Source of the DNA: Leptolyngbya sp. SIO4C1
GTDB taxonomy: Bacteria; Cyanobacteriota; Cyanobacteriia; Phormidesmidales; Phormidesmidaceae
Direction: 5' to 3'
DNA: 6,954 bases
Assembly: GCA_010671975.1 (NCBI GenBank)
Contig: JAAHIA010000268.1
Location: 1-6,954 of the forward strand
The notes below the pieces were generated by a model, which worked only from the letters and a program-made list of their open reading frames with translations, made no database searches and was not told where the DNA came from. The position numbers and the translations under genes are program-made. Positions 1 through 6,633 of this stretch are shown piece by piece. The stretch's first letter is position 1, and every line of letters begins with the position of its first letter.

Positions 1-699
1 CGTTGCTCGCAAACGCTGCTGGGCGGCCTCTTTTTGCTACTGGGCGTGGGGCTAGCCTACTGGGCCAATCAGGCGGCTATCATGCTGCTGCCGCTGGCCT
101 ACAGCCTGTGGGCCGCTGCCAGCTATCACGCCTATCGCACCGCGCCAGGAATCAGGCGCAGCAGCGGTCTAGCCCTGCTCCTAGTGATTGGCCTGCTGGT
201 AGGCAAGCTAACAGTTGCCTATACACCCATTTGGATTAACCAGGCAGTGACGCAGTGCATTGTGCCCAGCCGGTCGATGCTGCCGACACTGCAGGTCGAC
301 GATCGTATGTTTGTGCGCAACGATCGCTACTACCGACCGGCGGTAGGCGACATCGTGGTGTTTCGCCCGCCAACGCAGGCGCTGGCCGAGCTAGAAACGA
401 CGCCGGATACGCTGTTCGTCAAACGAATTATTGCCCTGACCGGCCAGCAGGTGCAAGTGAGCCAAGGGCAGGTCTACATCAACCAGCAGCCGCTCGTAGA
501 GCCGTACATCGCTCAGCCTGCCGCCTACGACTGGGGACCTGAAACTGTGTCGCCCGGTGCCTACTTCGTGCTCGGAGACAATCGCGACCAGAGCGCTGAC
601 TCGCACATTTGGGGCTTTCTGCCTAGAGAAGATATTCTCGGGCGCGCCTATAAGATTTACTGGCCGCCGTCGCGCGTGCGATCGCTGCTGGCGAAATAG
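1..699 (+). CDS. lepB: Type I signal peptidase (leader peptidase), 5' end outside the window
   Basis: This membrane serine protease (family S26) removes signal peptides from exported proteins on the periplasmic or lumenal side of the membrane. The frame is open from base 1 to a TAG at 697-699, giving 232 visible residues. A TTG at 34 could start a shorter form, but the open frame and hydrophobic sequence before it suggest the gene begins upstream. The catalytic Ser is in the motif PSRSMLPTL (codon 274-276). The general-base Lys is in DTLFVKRIIALTG (codon 421-423). The conserved box GDNRDQSADSHIWGFLP starts at base 574. Before the catalytic domain come three hydrophobic stretches, at about bases 13-66, 73-135 and 166-222. 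The last directly precedes the catalytic Ser, as the anchor helix does in this family. A single-anchor enzyme of about 200 residues is the usual form, so this is a longer multi-spanning version. The last 43 bases overlap the end of the convergent hpsE-like gene. Family assignment is firm; the true start is unknown. Confidence 0.93.
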   Translation, partial: RCSQTLLGGLFLLLGVGLAYWANQAAIMLLPLAYSLWAAASYHAYRTAPGIRRSSGLALLLVIGLLVGKLTVAYTPIWINQAVTQCIVPSRSMLPTLQVDDRMFVRNDRYYRPAVGDIVVFRPPTQALAELETTPDTLFVKRIIALTGQQVQVSQGQVYINQQPLVEPYIAQPAAYDWGPETVSPGAYFVLGDNRDQSADSHIWGFLPREDILGRAYKIYWPPSRVRSLLAK

Positions 700-1727
700 C
701 GATGGGCCATGTAGAGCGGGCTGACCAAGCTAGCGAGATAGAGCATCATCTCGCAGGCCGCCACGTCATCCTGTACGACCGCCCAGCGATAGCGCCAGAG
801 ATGACGACAAACTTTGCGAATATCGTTAACGCCGTAGAGCATCAGCATCGGCAGCCGCTGCCAGCGCTCAACGCTGAGCATGCGGGTACGATAGCGGCTA
901 AGGCCAATGCCTCGACAGAGCCGCATCAGATACTGCCGCGTCAGACGCGCAGTAGGAATGCGATGATGCAGCCGCATATGCGGGTTATACCAAACTTCCC
1001 AGCCGGCTTTTTGGATATGTAAGATAGATTCGGTATCTTCGCCAGGAATCATACTGCCGCCGGCGCGACCGGTTAAGACCAGCTCGTCTGGCACGTTGTC
1101 GAGCCAGGCCCGCTTACGTACCACAATACCGGCTGAAGGCGGAATTACCTTTCTCTCGGGCGCATAGATGATCGGCTGCGGACCGCGCTCGGTCAGCGCC
1201 AGCAGCGACGCAATCCGCTCAAAATTTTCGGGCGGTGAGGTCTCAAAGTCGCCCTGAATGCGGCTAGCCATCACGCCCACTTGAGGGTTTGCCTGTGCGA
1301 AGCGATGGGCAGCGGCAATCCAGGTCATGCCGGGCAGGTTGTCATCGTCGAGAAAGCCAATCAGCGGGCTGGCGGCAACTTGAACCGCCCGATTGCGCGC
1401 ATAGCCTGCCCCCTGCCGTCGCTCGAAGACATAGCGCAGCGGGGCCTGGATTGGCCAGGTGGCCTGCAGCTCGCGAACAACCTCAGCAGTGCGATCGCGG
1501 CTATTGTTGTCAACAATGATAATTTCCCAAGCCAAGCCTTCAACATTGAGCTGCCAGCAGAGACTCTGAAGCACGGCAGCCAGGCGCTCTGCACCATTAT
1601 AGGTGGGAATCGCGACTGTAAAATCCAAGCTAACTTTTTCAGGAAAGATGCGGCTAAAAGAATGCCTGAGACTCACCAGCTGTTCTAAATTTTGGCTGGC
1701 GCTGCTGTCTACAAAAAGCTGAACCAT
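657..1727 (-). CDS. hpsE: Family 2 glycosyltransferase, HpsE-like (hormogonium polysaccharide biosynthesis)
   Basis: This is a GT-A fold inverting glycosyltransferase expected to add a sugar from a nucleotide-sugar donor to a growing extracellular polysaccharide at the cytoplasmic face of the membrane. Numbered from the ATG at 1725-1727 (356 residues), the visible motifs are VAIPTYNGAERL (38-49), IIIVDNNSRDRT (69-80), GAGYARNRAV (106-115), the metal-binding FLDDDNLP (125-132) and the acidic GEDTE (229-233). The stretches ENFERIAS, HIQKAGWEVWYNP and IGLSR match what I recall of cyanobacterial HpsE proteins, which is why I give the symbol; I ran no search. A hydrophobic stretch near residues 323-342 could touch the membrane. 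A TTG at 1737-1739 would add four residues; an in-frame TAG lies just upstream of it at 1755-1757. No Shine-Dalgarno sequence is clear at either start. The stop is TAA at 657-659, inside the convergent lepB. In Nostoc, hpsE belongs to an hps gene cluster, but no other hps gene is seen here. The donor and acceptor sugars cannot be read from sequence. Confidence 0.85.
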   Translation of the reverse strand: MVQLFVDSSASQNLEQLVSLRHSFSRIFPEKVSLDFTVAIPTYNGAERLAAVLQSLCWQLNVEGLAWEIIIVDNNSRDRTAEVVRELQATWPIQAPLRYVFERRQGAGYARNRAVQVAASPLIGFLDDDNLPGMTWIAAAHRFAQANPQVGVMASRIQGDFETSPPENFERIASLLALTERGPQPIIYAPERKVIPPSAGIVVRKRAWLDNVPDELVLTGRAGGSMIPGEDTESILHIQKAGWEVWYNPHMRLHHRIPTARLTRQYLMRLCRGIGLSRYRTRMLSVERWQRLPMLMLYGVNDIRKVCRHLWRYRWAVVQDDVAACEMMLYLASLVSPLYMAHRYFASSDRTRDGGQ

Positions 1728-1802
1728 CGGAGTTGTCAATGGTAAGAGATACGGCTAGAGGTAGCGCACGAGTGAATCAGCTGATCTACCTGCTGCAGGG
1801 CG

Positions 1803-1822
1803 ACTCAGTCATTTACTCAGTC
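1803..1822. repeat. 8-bp direct repeat upstream of the hpsE-like gene
   Basis: ACTCAGTC occurs at 1803-1810 and again at 1815-1822 with ATTT between, a period of 12 bases. On the hpsE strand it reads GACTGAGT, AAAT, GACTGAGT. It lies 75-95 bases upstream of the hpsE ATG. Each copy is also part of a small imperfect palindrome (GACTcAGTC in the first). Tandem half-sites at about one helical turn are typical of response-regulator operators, so a binding site is plausible, but this is inference. It does not match the NtcA, HLR1 or pho-box patterns that I know. Confidence 0.4.
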
Positions 1823-1877
1823 GTCCGGCAGCAAGCGCGACCTGTATCACCCTCTCTAAGGTACCCAGCTCGACCGC

Positions 1878-1903
1878 AAAACCTCGATGCTATCGGCTCG
1901 AGG
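1878..1903 (-). terminator. Possible intrinsic terminator of uvrB
   Basis: Read on the minus strand, CCTCGA (1903-1898) and TCGAGG (1887-1882) form a perfect 6-bp stem with a 10-base loop, followed directly by TTTT (1881-1878). It begins 29 bases past the uvrB stop codon. The stem is short and the T run is only four bases, so this is a weak candidate rather than a firm call. Confidence 0.4.
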
Positions 1904-1908
1904 GTGTG

Positions 1909-1924
1909 GCCGCTCTAGAGCGGC
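1909..1924. repeat. Perfect 16-bp palindrome just past uvrB
   Basis: GCCGCTCTAGAGCGGC is its own reverse complement. As RNA it would form a 6-bp GC-rich stem with a CTAG loop, starting 8 bases after the uvrB stop. No T run follows, so alone it is not an intrinsic terminator. It may protect the uvrB mRNA 3' end or work with the hairpin at 1878-1903. It could also be a protein-binding site. Confidence 0.45.
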
Positions 1925-1932
1925 TGTGGCAG

Positions 1933-3957
1933 CTACGCTTCGTCAGCGGTAGCCGCGCGCTGTTTGCCCAGCAGCTTATCGCGCAGCTGCTTGATGCGAT
2001 CGCGAAACTTGGCGGCATCTTCAAACTGCAGGTTCTTAGCGGCCTCTTTCATCTGCTTTTCTAGCTGGCCGATAAATTCAGGAATGTCTTCGAGCGGCAG
2101 CTCATCGCGCTGTTCGTAGACTTCCTCTAGCTCTTGCGCATTCAGCCGACGCGAGACTTCTAAGAACGAGAGAATGGCGTTGCTCTTGCGGCGAATGATG
2201 GGCTTCGGCGTGATGCCGTGCGCTTCATTGTAGGCCAGCTGAATCGTGCGCCGACGCTCGGTCTCTTCAATGGCGCGGGCCATGCTATCTGTTAGGTTAT
2301 CGGCATAGAGCACTGCCTGCCCTTGAACGTGACGCGCCGCCCGACCAATCGTTTGAATTAGCGATCGCTCTGCTCGCAAGAAGCCCTCTTTGTCGGCATC
2401 AAGAATGGCCACTAAAGAGACTTCTGGCAGGTCAAGCCCTTCTCTGAGCAGGTTAACGCCTACCAGCACATCGAAATTGCCATCGCGCAAATCTTGGATA
2501 ATCTCAATTCGCTCAATTGAATGAATCTCGGAATGCAGGTAGCGCACGCGCACGCCGTGCTCTTCGAAATACTCTGTGAGGTCTTCCGCCATACGCTTGG
2601 TGAGCGTGGTGACTAGCGTGCGCTCATTGCGAGCTACGCGAGTTTGAATCTCGGCCATCAGGTCATCAATTTGGCCTTCGGTCGGTCGCACAAAGATTTC
2701 CGGATCGACCACGCCAGTCGGTCGAATAATTTGCTCCGCCACGCGATCTTCTGAAACCTCAAACTCCCAGCGGCCCGGCGTCGCCGAGACAAAAATGCAC
2801 TGGTCCACCTTTTGCCAAAACTCTTCTGCCTTGAGCGGCCGGTTGTCTGCCGCGCTGGGTAGCCGAAAGCCGTGGTCGATCAGCACGCGCTTGCGGGCCT
2901 GGTCGCCGTTGTACATCCCCTGAATCTGCGGGATGGTGACGTGCGACTCGTCAATTACCAGCATCCAGTCTTTCGGGAAATAGTCGATCAGGCATTCGGG
3001 CGGGGCCCCAGCCAGGCGACCAGCCAGATGACGAGAGTAGTTCTCAACGCCGTTGCAGTAGCCAACCTCACGCAGCATTTCCAGATCGTAGCGGGTGCGC
3101 TGCTCTAGCCGCTGGGCTTCTAACAGCTTGCCTTCTTTCTCTAAGAATTCTAGCTGTTCTTTTAACTCTAGCTGAATCGCATCGCAGGCAGCTTCTAGCT
3201 TATCGTCTGGGGTGACAAAGTGACGCGCCGGGTAGACATTAATCGCGTCCATACTCTGCAGCGTGGCCCCGGTCACCGGGTCGATGTAGCGAATCGCGTC
3301 AACTTCATCACCAAAGAACTCAATGCGGATGATCCGGTCTTCGTAAGCCGGGCCAATCTCCAGCACGTCGCCCTTGACGCGAAAGCGCCCCCGCCCCAAA
3401 TCAAGGTCGTTGCGGGTGTACTGCACCGAGGCCAGATCGCGCAGAATCTGTCGCTGATTGGCTTCCATACCAACGCGCAGTGGAATTGAGGCCTTGAGAT
3501 ATTCAGACGGAATCCCCAGGCCATAGATGCAGCTAATCGAAGCCACCACAATCACATCTTTGCGCTCAAACAGCGATCGCGTCGCCGAGTGGCGCAGCAT
3601 ATCGATTTCTTCGTTGATTGAAGCGGTCTTAGCAATGTACGTATCCGTGACCGGGATGTAGGCCTCTGGCTGATAGTAGTCGTAATAGCTGATGAAATAT
3701 TCGACCGCGTTATTCGGAAAAAATTCACGCAGCTCGTTGCAGAGCTGCGCCGCCAGCGTTTTGTTGTGGGCCAGCAGCAGCGTCGGCTTGCCAATCTGGT
3801 CAATCACGCGGGCAATGGTATGGGTTTTGCCGGTGCCGGTCGCACCCAGCAGCGTCTGGTAAGGTTTGCCCTGCTTGAGAAACTGCTTGAGCTGCTGAAT
3901 CGCCTTGGGCTGGTCGCCGGTGGGCTCAAAGGGGGCCTGAATGTCAAATTTGCTCAT
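1933..3957 (-). CDS. uvrB: UvrB, excinuclease ABC subunit B
   Basis: UvrB is the damage-verifying helicase-like subunit of bacterial nucleotide excision repair. UvrA loads it onto damaged DNA, and it then recruits UvrC for the dual incision. At 674 residues it is the usual full length. Visible motifs are Walker A GATGTGKT (38-45), the damage-probing beta-hairpin region rich in tyrosine, YFISYYDYYQPEAYIP (87-102), the DESH box in LVIDESH (333-339), SATP (391-394), VGVNLLREGLDLP (499-511) and QTIGRAARH (535-543). A C-terminal UVR domain (about 629-664, FEDAAKFRDRIKQLR) is the UvrC/UvrA contact helix pair. All helicase motifs are intact. The start is ATG at 3955-3957, giving the typical N-terminus with the FxPTGDQPKAI motif (10-20); the stop is TAG. 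No Shine-Dalgarno sequence is evident. It is divergent from the lipoprotein gene and lies upstream of hpsE in the same orientation, with a 205-base gap that argues against tight coupling. I saw no cyanobacterial LexA-type box upstream. Confidence 0.98.
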   Translation of the reverse strand: MSKFDIQAPFEPTGDQPKAIQQLKQFLKQGKPYQTLLGATGTGKTHTIARVIDQIGKPTLLLAHNKTLAAQLCNELREFFPNNAVEYFISYYDYYQPEAYIPVTDTYIAKTASINEEIDMLRHSATRSLFERKDVIVVASISCIYGLGIPSEYLKASIPLRVGMEANQRQILRDLASVQYTRNDLDLGRGRFRVKGDVLEIGPAYEDRIIRIEFFGDEVDAIRYIDPVTGATLQSMDAINVYPARHFVTPDDKLEAACDAIQLELKEQLEFLEKEGKLLEAQRLEQRTRYDLEMLREVGYCNGVENYSRHLAGRLAGAPPECLIDYFPKDWMLVIDESHVTIPQIQGMYNGDQARKRVLIDHGFRLPSAADNRPLKAEEFWQKVDQCIFVSATPGRWEFEVSEDRVAEQIIRPTGVVDPEIFVRPTEGQIDDLMAEIQTRVARNERTLVTTLTKRMAEDLTEYFEEHGVRVRYLHSEIHSIERIEIIQDLRDGNFDVLVGVNLLREGLDLPEVSLVAILDADKEGFLRAERSLIQTIGRAARHVQGQAVLYADNLTDSMARAIEETERRRTIQLAYNEAHGITPKPIIRRKSNAILSFLEVSRRLNAQELEEVYEQRDELPLEDIPEFIGQLEKQMKEAAKNLQFEDAAKFRDRIKQLRDKLLGKQRAATADEA

Positions 3958-4048
3958 GGGTGGGGCGCGATCGCAGATGTGCTGATAATGGCCTATTTGA
4001 AAATCTTAAAAGCAATCTCTGAAATCTGCAGGACAGGCTATCCGCAAC

Positions 4049-4070
4049 TGTGCCAGTTTATTGTGCCAGT
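4049..4070. repeat. 9-bp direct repeat in the divergent promoter region
   Basis: TGTGCCAGT occurs at 4049-4057 and 4062-4070 with TTAT between, a period of 13 bases. On the uvrB strand it reads ACTGGCACA twice. It lies about 92-113 bases upstream of the uvrB ATG and about 81-103 bases upstream of the lipoprotein ATG, so a bound protein could act on either gene. An operator role is inference. Confidence 0.45.
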
Positions 4071-4095
4071 CTAGATTCTGGAAAAACGTTACAAG

Positions 4096-4105
4096 CGAGC
4101 GCTCG
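4096..4105. promoter_or_regulatory. 10-bp palindrome near the putative lipoprotein promoter
   Basis: CGAGCGCTCG is a perfect inverted repeat. It lies 10-20 bases upstream of the possible -10 element at 4115-4124, about where a -35 element would be expected. It could be an operator, but a 10-bp GC-rich palindrome can also arise by chance. Confidence 0.2.
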
Positions 4106-4151
4106 GGCTTTCCTTAGCATAGAAATAGACCCTAACGGCTAGAGTGTGGCA

Positions 4152-5780
4152 ATGAATCGGAAATTTTTCAGTATTGCGCTAGTGTTTGGCCTGCTGAGCG
4201 GCTGCGGTGCTCAGACAGAGCCTCCTACCGTATCAGTTTCAGAAAATAATACTACGCCTGAGACGACCGGCAACGCTGCCAACTGTCCTGCTCCGGACGA
4301 ATCATTAGCAGCGCTGCAGCAGCCTGAAAATGGGCTGGTCTTCGAGCAGCTGAATTTTCGACCCGAGACCGCTGCAGCCACAGACGACACCGTTGCGTTT
4401 GAAAACGATCTCTATCGCTTTGTCTTCTGTCGGGCTGACCAGACCTGGAGCGTGCTTGCCAGTGACGCGGCTGCCGATCCTGAGATTGACTACGACGCGA
4501 TGATAGCCCAGATAGCCGATCCAGACTACGAGGCGATTGAGCTAGCCGACGAAACCTACGAGGCGCGGGTGCGGCTAGAGGCCGAGTGGCTGAGCAACCC
4601 CAGTACGGCAGCACCGCCTGATCCAGATGCAGAAAAAGTCGTTTTCGAGCTGATTAAGCCGGGTGACACTGAGCCAACAGCGACCGTGCTCTACACGCTG
4701 GCCGATTTAGAAGCCAAAGGCTTTGGCGCTAGCTTAGGGCCGCCGCAGATCAGCCGCGCGCTAGCCTATGACGGGTCGCTCTGGTGGGCGATTACCTTTG
4801 AGCAAGGAGAAGGCAACAGCGGCATTGCAACCGTGGTGCAGTATCAGCCTGAGTCAGACCAGATGACGCTATGGCAGCCAGAGGCCCTAGGCTCCACCCA
4901 AATTACCGATATGGCGCTCACCGGCACTGGCGATGATCTAACGCTGTGGCTGGGCACGCAGTTCGCTGGCGAGGGCAATCCCTACCTACCAGCAGCAGGT
5001 TTAGTTGCCTATACACCTAGCACAGAGACGGTTGCAACCTATTCAGTGCACAACAGTCCACTGATTGGGGCGATTCCCGCGCAGCTGCTGCGGCTGGAGG
5101 ACAGCCTGTGGATTGGTACGGGCAACGGCGCCTGCGAGGTGCAGTGGCAAACGATTGACGAGGCCGACAGCTGGGACTGCTGGCGCTTTACGGCGATGGC
5201 GGCGGTGCCCGATGAGGGTGTGCCGCTATATGAGAGCCTGCTGGCAGAAGCGGCGGCCACTATGCTAGAAGCGGAGTCAGTCGAGGTGCTGTGGGCGGCA
5301 GATACCGTCTTAGAATCAGAGACCGGCGAGCCGCGCTATGAGGTGCGCTATCCCGAAGGCTTTGAGCTGACGGTAGATCTCGGCGCTCAGCGCTACGAGC
5401 AGGGCTCTCTCTACAACGATGCGGTGCCAGCGAATTTTTACTGGCCGGGGACCGACTGGCACTGGAGCGGCAGCCGGTTTGAGCGATCGCAAGATGAAGT
5501 GGCCGAAAATCACTTTGGCGGTGGACCGCAGGGCATCGGGCCAGCTGACTACGTGGGCTACGTCAGCGACTGGAACGCGATTCGCGGCGATCTAGAGCTG
5601 CTGGAGCTAACGTCTAATGAGACGCAGGTGCGCTATTTTTCTGGCTGGGTGGATACGGAGGCGCTAGCACCCTATCCAACCGTGGTTGAAGCGGAGCAGC
5701 CCGAGCAGCGCGCGCCGAATCCGCTGGAGCCGATCAAGCAGACGCTGGAGCCGACCGATCCGTTTTCGGAGGCGGGGTAG
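4152..5780 (+). CDS. Predicted lipoprotein of unknown function with beta-propeller-like motifs
   Basis: I do not recognise the family. From the ATG at 4152 (542 residues) the N-terminus is a classic lipoprotein signal: MNRKF, a hydrophobic core, then the lipobox LSGC with Cys18 as the acylation site. A GTG at 4146 would add two residues. A low-complexity, Thr/Glu-rich linker follows (about 20-44). After that come an acidic segment and a middle region (about 205-330) with recurring LWWAIT, LTLWLGT and SLWIGT strands spaced with GL-x-x-Y-x-P motifs. This pattern resembles blades of ligand-binding or two-component-regulator-type propellers. Four cysteines remain after the lipid Cys, at about 45, 93, 328 and 343. 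The even number is compatible with disulfides in an extracytoplasmic protein. The protein is strongly acidic and ends in a Pro/Glu-rich tail (about 511-542). It should be membrane-anchored facing the periplasm. The downstream methyltransferase begins 69 bases later on the same strand. No catalytic motif is visible. Confidence 0.85.
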   Translation: MNRKFFSIALVFGLLSGCGAQTEPPTVSVSENNTTPETTGNAANCPAPDESLAALQQPENGLVFEQLNFRPETAAATDDTVAFENDLYRFVFCRADQTWSVLASDAAADPEIDYDAMIAQIADPDYEAIELADETYEARVRLEAEWLSNPSTAAPPDPDAEKVVFELIKPGDTEPTATVLYTLADLEAKGFGASLGPPQISRALAYDGSLWWAITFEQGEGNSGIATVVQYQPESDQMTLWQPEALGSTQITDMALTGTGDDLTLWLGTQFAGEGNPYLPAAGLVAYTPSTETVATYSVHNSPLIGAIPAQLLRLEDSLWIGTGNGACEVQWQTIDEADSWDCWRFTAMAAVPDEGVPLYESLLAEAAATMLEAESVEVLWAADTVLESETGEPRYEVRYPEGFELTVDLGAQRYEQGSLYNDAVPANFYWPGTDWHWSGSRFERSQDEVAENHFGGGPQGIGPADYVGYVSDWNAIRGDLELLELTSNETQVRYFSGWVDTEALAPYPTVVEAEQPEQRAPNPLEPIKQTLEPTDPFSEAG

Positions 5781-5849
5781 GTTTGGCGGCGTCGAATCTG
5801 CCCTCTCGGATTACGGACGATCTTTGGCTGTCGCTTCTGGATTGCTCTC

Positions 5850-6587
5850 ATGACTGGCTTTCAGACTGGCTATCAAACCGACCTAGCCTATATTCACGAT
5901 GCTGGATTCAGCGGCTACGTACTGGGTGCGCTGCCCGGCATTTTGGAAATTCTCGATGACTGCTGTAGTCCTGGCGATCGAGTAGTTGATTTAGGCTGCG
6001 GTGGCGGTCTCTCAACGCAGCGATTTGTTAAAGCGGGCTATCAGGTACTGGGCATTGATATTTCCCCGGCTATGATTGACCTGGCTCAGCAGCGGGTGCC
6101 AGCGGCTAACTTTCAAGTTGGGTCGTGCCTTAAGGTGAAGCTGCCGACCTGTCGGGCAGTGGTGGCAATTGGAGAATGTCTCAACTACTGTTTGGATCCT
6201 GATAGCAGCGCCGAGACCTTACAGCTGTTCTTGCAAAACGTCTATGCAGCACTCAAGCCGGGCGGCTGCCTAATTTTTGACTTGCTAGAGCCCAGTCCCG
6301 ACCAGGTAGATCAGGTGATTAAAGGGTTTACGGAAGGAGAAGGCTGGCTCGTTCTCTATGAGAAAAGTGAGGACCGTTCGCAGCTGCTGACGCGACGCAT
6401 CATTACCTTTCGCCAGGTAGGTGAGGCTTACCGGCGCAGCGATGAAACGCATCGACAGCAGCTGTATCACTCCGCTGAGGTAGAAAGCTGGCTGAGCCAG
6501 GCCGGTTTTGAGGTAAACAGCTCGAATAGCTATGGAACTTTTCAATTACCATCGGCACATCGTGCTTTCGTAGCCCGTAAACGGTAG
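5850..6587 (+). CDS. Class I SAM-dependent methyltransferase, substrate unknown
   Basis: This 245-residue protein is a Rossmann-fold methyltransferase. Motif I, the SAM-binding glycine loop, is VVDLGCGGG (45-53). The acidic residue that binds the SAM ribose follows in VLGIDISP (Asp70). VVAIGECLNYC (104-114) fits motif IV, and LKPGGCLIFDL (135-145) is the motif before strand 5. The N-terminal DLAYIHDAGF (11-20) is a signature I associate with a group of small stand-alone methyltransferases of undefined substrate. The C-terminal part (about 165-240) has beta-strand-like sequence, as expected for the substrate-facing end of the fold. The length is normal for the family and no motif is damaged. 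The ATG at 5850 is the natural start; no clear Shine-Dalgarno sequence is present. The 69-base gap after the lipoprotein gene has no convincing terminator or promoter, so the two may share a transcript. It converges with the AraC-family gene 46 bases downstream. Small-molecule methylation is more likely than RNA or protein methylation, but this is a guess. Confidence 0.9.
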   Translation: MTGFQTGYQTDLAYIHDAGFSGYVLGALPGILEILDDCCSPGDRVVDLGCGGGLSTQRFVKAGYQVLGIDISPAMIDLAQQRVPAANFQVGSCLKVKLPTCRAVVAIGECLNYCLDPDSSAETLQLFLQNVYAALKPGGCLIFDLLEPSPDQVDQVIKGFTEGEGWLVLYEKSEDRSQLLTRRIITFRQVGEAYRRSDETHRQQLYHSAEVESWLSQAGFEVNSSNSYGTFQLPSAHRAFVARKR

Positions 6588-6593
6588 TCATTT

Positions 6594-6616
6594 CACGGTG
6601 CGCATTCGATGCCGTG
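6594..6616. terminator. Weak hairpin between convergent genes
   Basis: CACGG (6594-6598) and CCGTG (6612-6616) can pair, with two further G-U pairs inward and a 9-base loop. It lies in the 46-base gap between the methyltransferase and AraC-family stops. Neither side has a T run, so it is at best a weak bidirectional transcription stop. Confidence 0.2.
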
Positions 6617-6633
6617 GTATGTGTGCTACTGCG

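Larger units (their letters stand above)
3958..4145. promoter_or_regulatory. Divergent intergenic region between uvrB and the lipoprotein gene
   Basis: This roughly 190-base AT-richer gap must hold the promoters of both flanking genes. It contains a HIP1 octamer at 3967-3974, a 9-bp direct repeat at 4049-4070 and a 10-bp palindrome at 4096-4105. Toward the lipoprotein gene, TAGCAT (4115-4120) or the overlapping ATAGAA (4119-4124) could serve as a -10 element, but no good -35 element sits at the right distance. Toward uvrB I see no convincing -10/-35 pair. The region is called from gene orientation rather than from a recognised promoter. Confidence 0.5.

Noticed and set aside
1734..1739. TTGACA on the minus strand as a -35 box
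   Set aside because: It overlaps the hpsE start region, so transcription would begin inside the coding sequence, and no -10 element lies at the right distance.
1733..1918. Small plus-strand frame of 61 codons in the uvrB-hpsE spacer
   Set aside because: It begins with TTG inside the antisense of the hpsE start, has no recognisable domain or ribosome binding site, and spans the candidate operator and hairpins. Chance is the simpler explanation.
3766..4074. Plus-strand frame running from antisense of uvrB into the divergent region
   Set aside because: Most of it is the mirror of uvrB coding sequence, and the translated product has no recognisable features.
3958..4145. LexA, NtcA or HLR1 (RpaB) site in the uvrB upstream region
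   Set aside because: I found no GTA-N8-TAC, no LexA-like AGTAC/GTTCT pair and only one HLR1-like half (GTTACA at 4088-4093) without its partner.
4252..4614. 120-codon minus-strand frame inside the lipoprotein gene
   Set aside because: It is rich in Arg and Ser, as expected from an antisense shadow of an acidic GC-rich gene, and the sense frame has a clear signal peptide.
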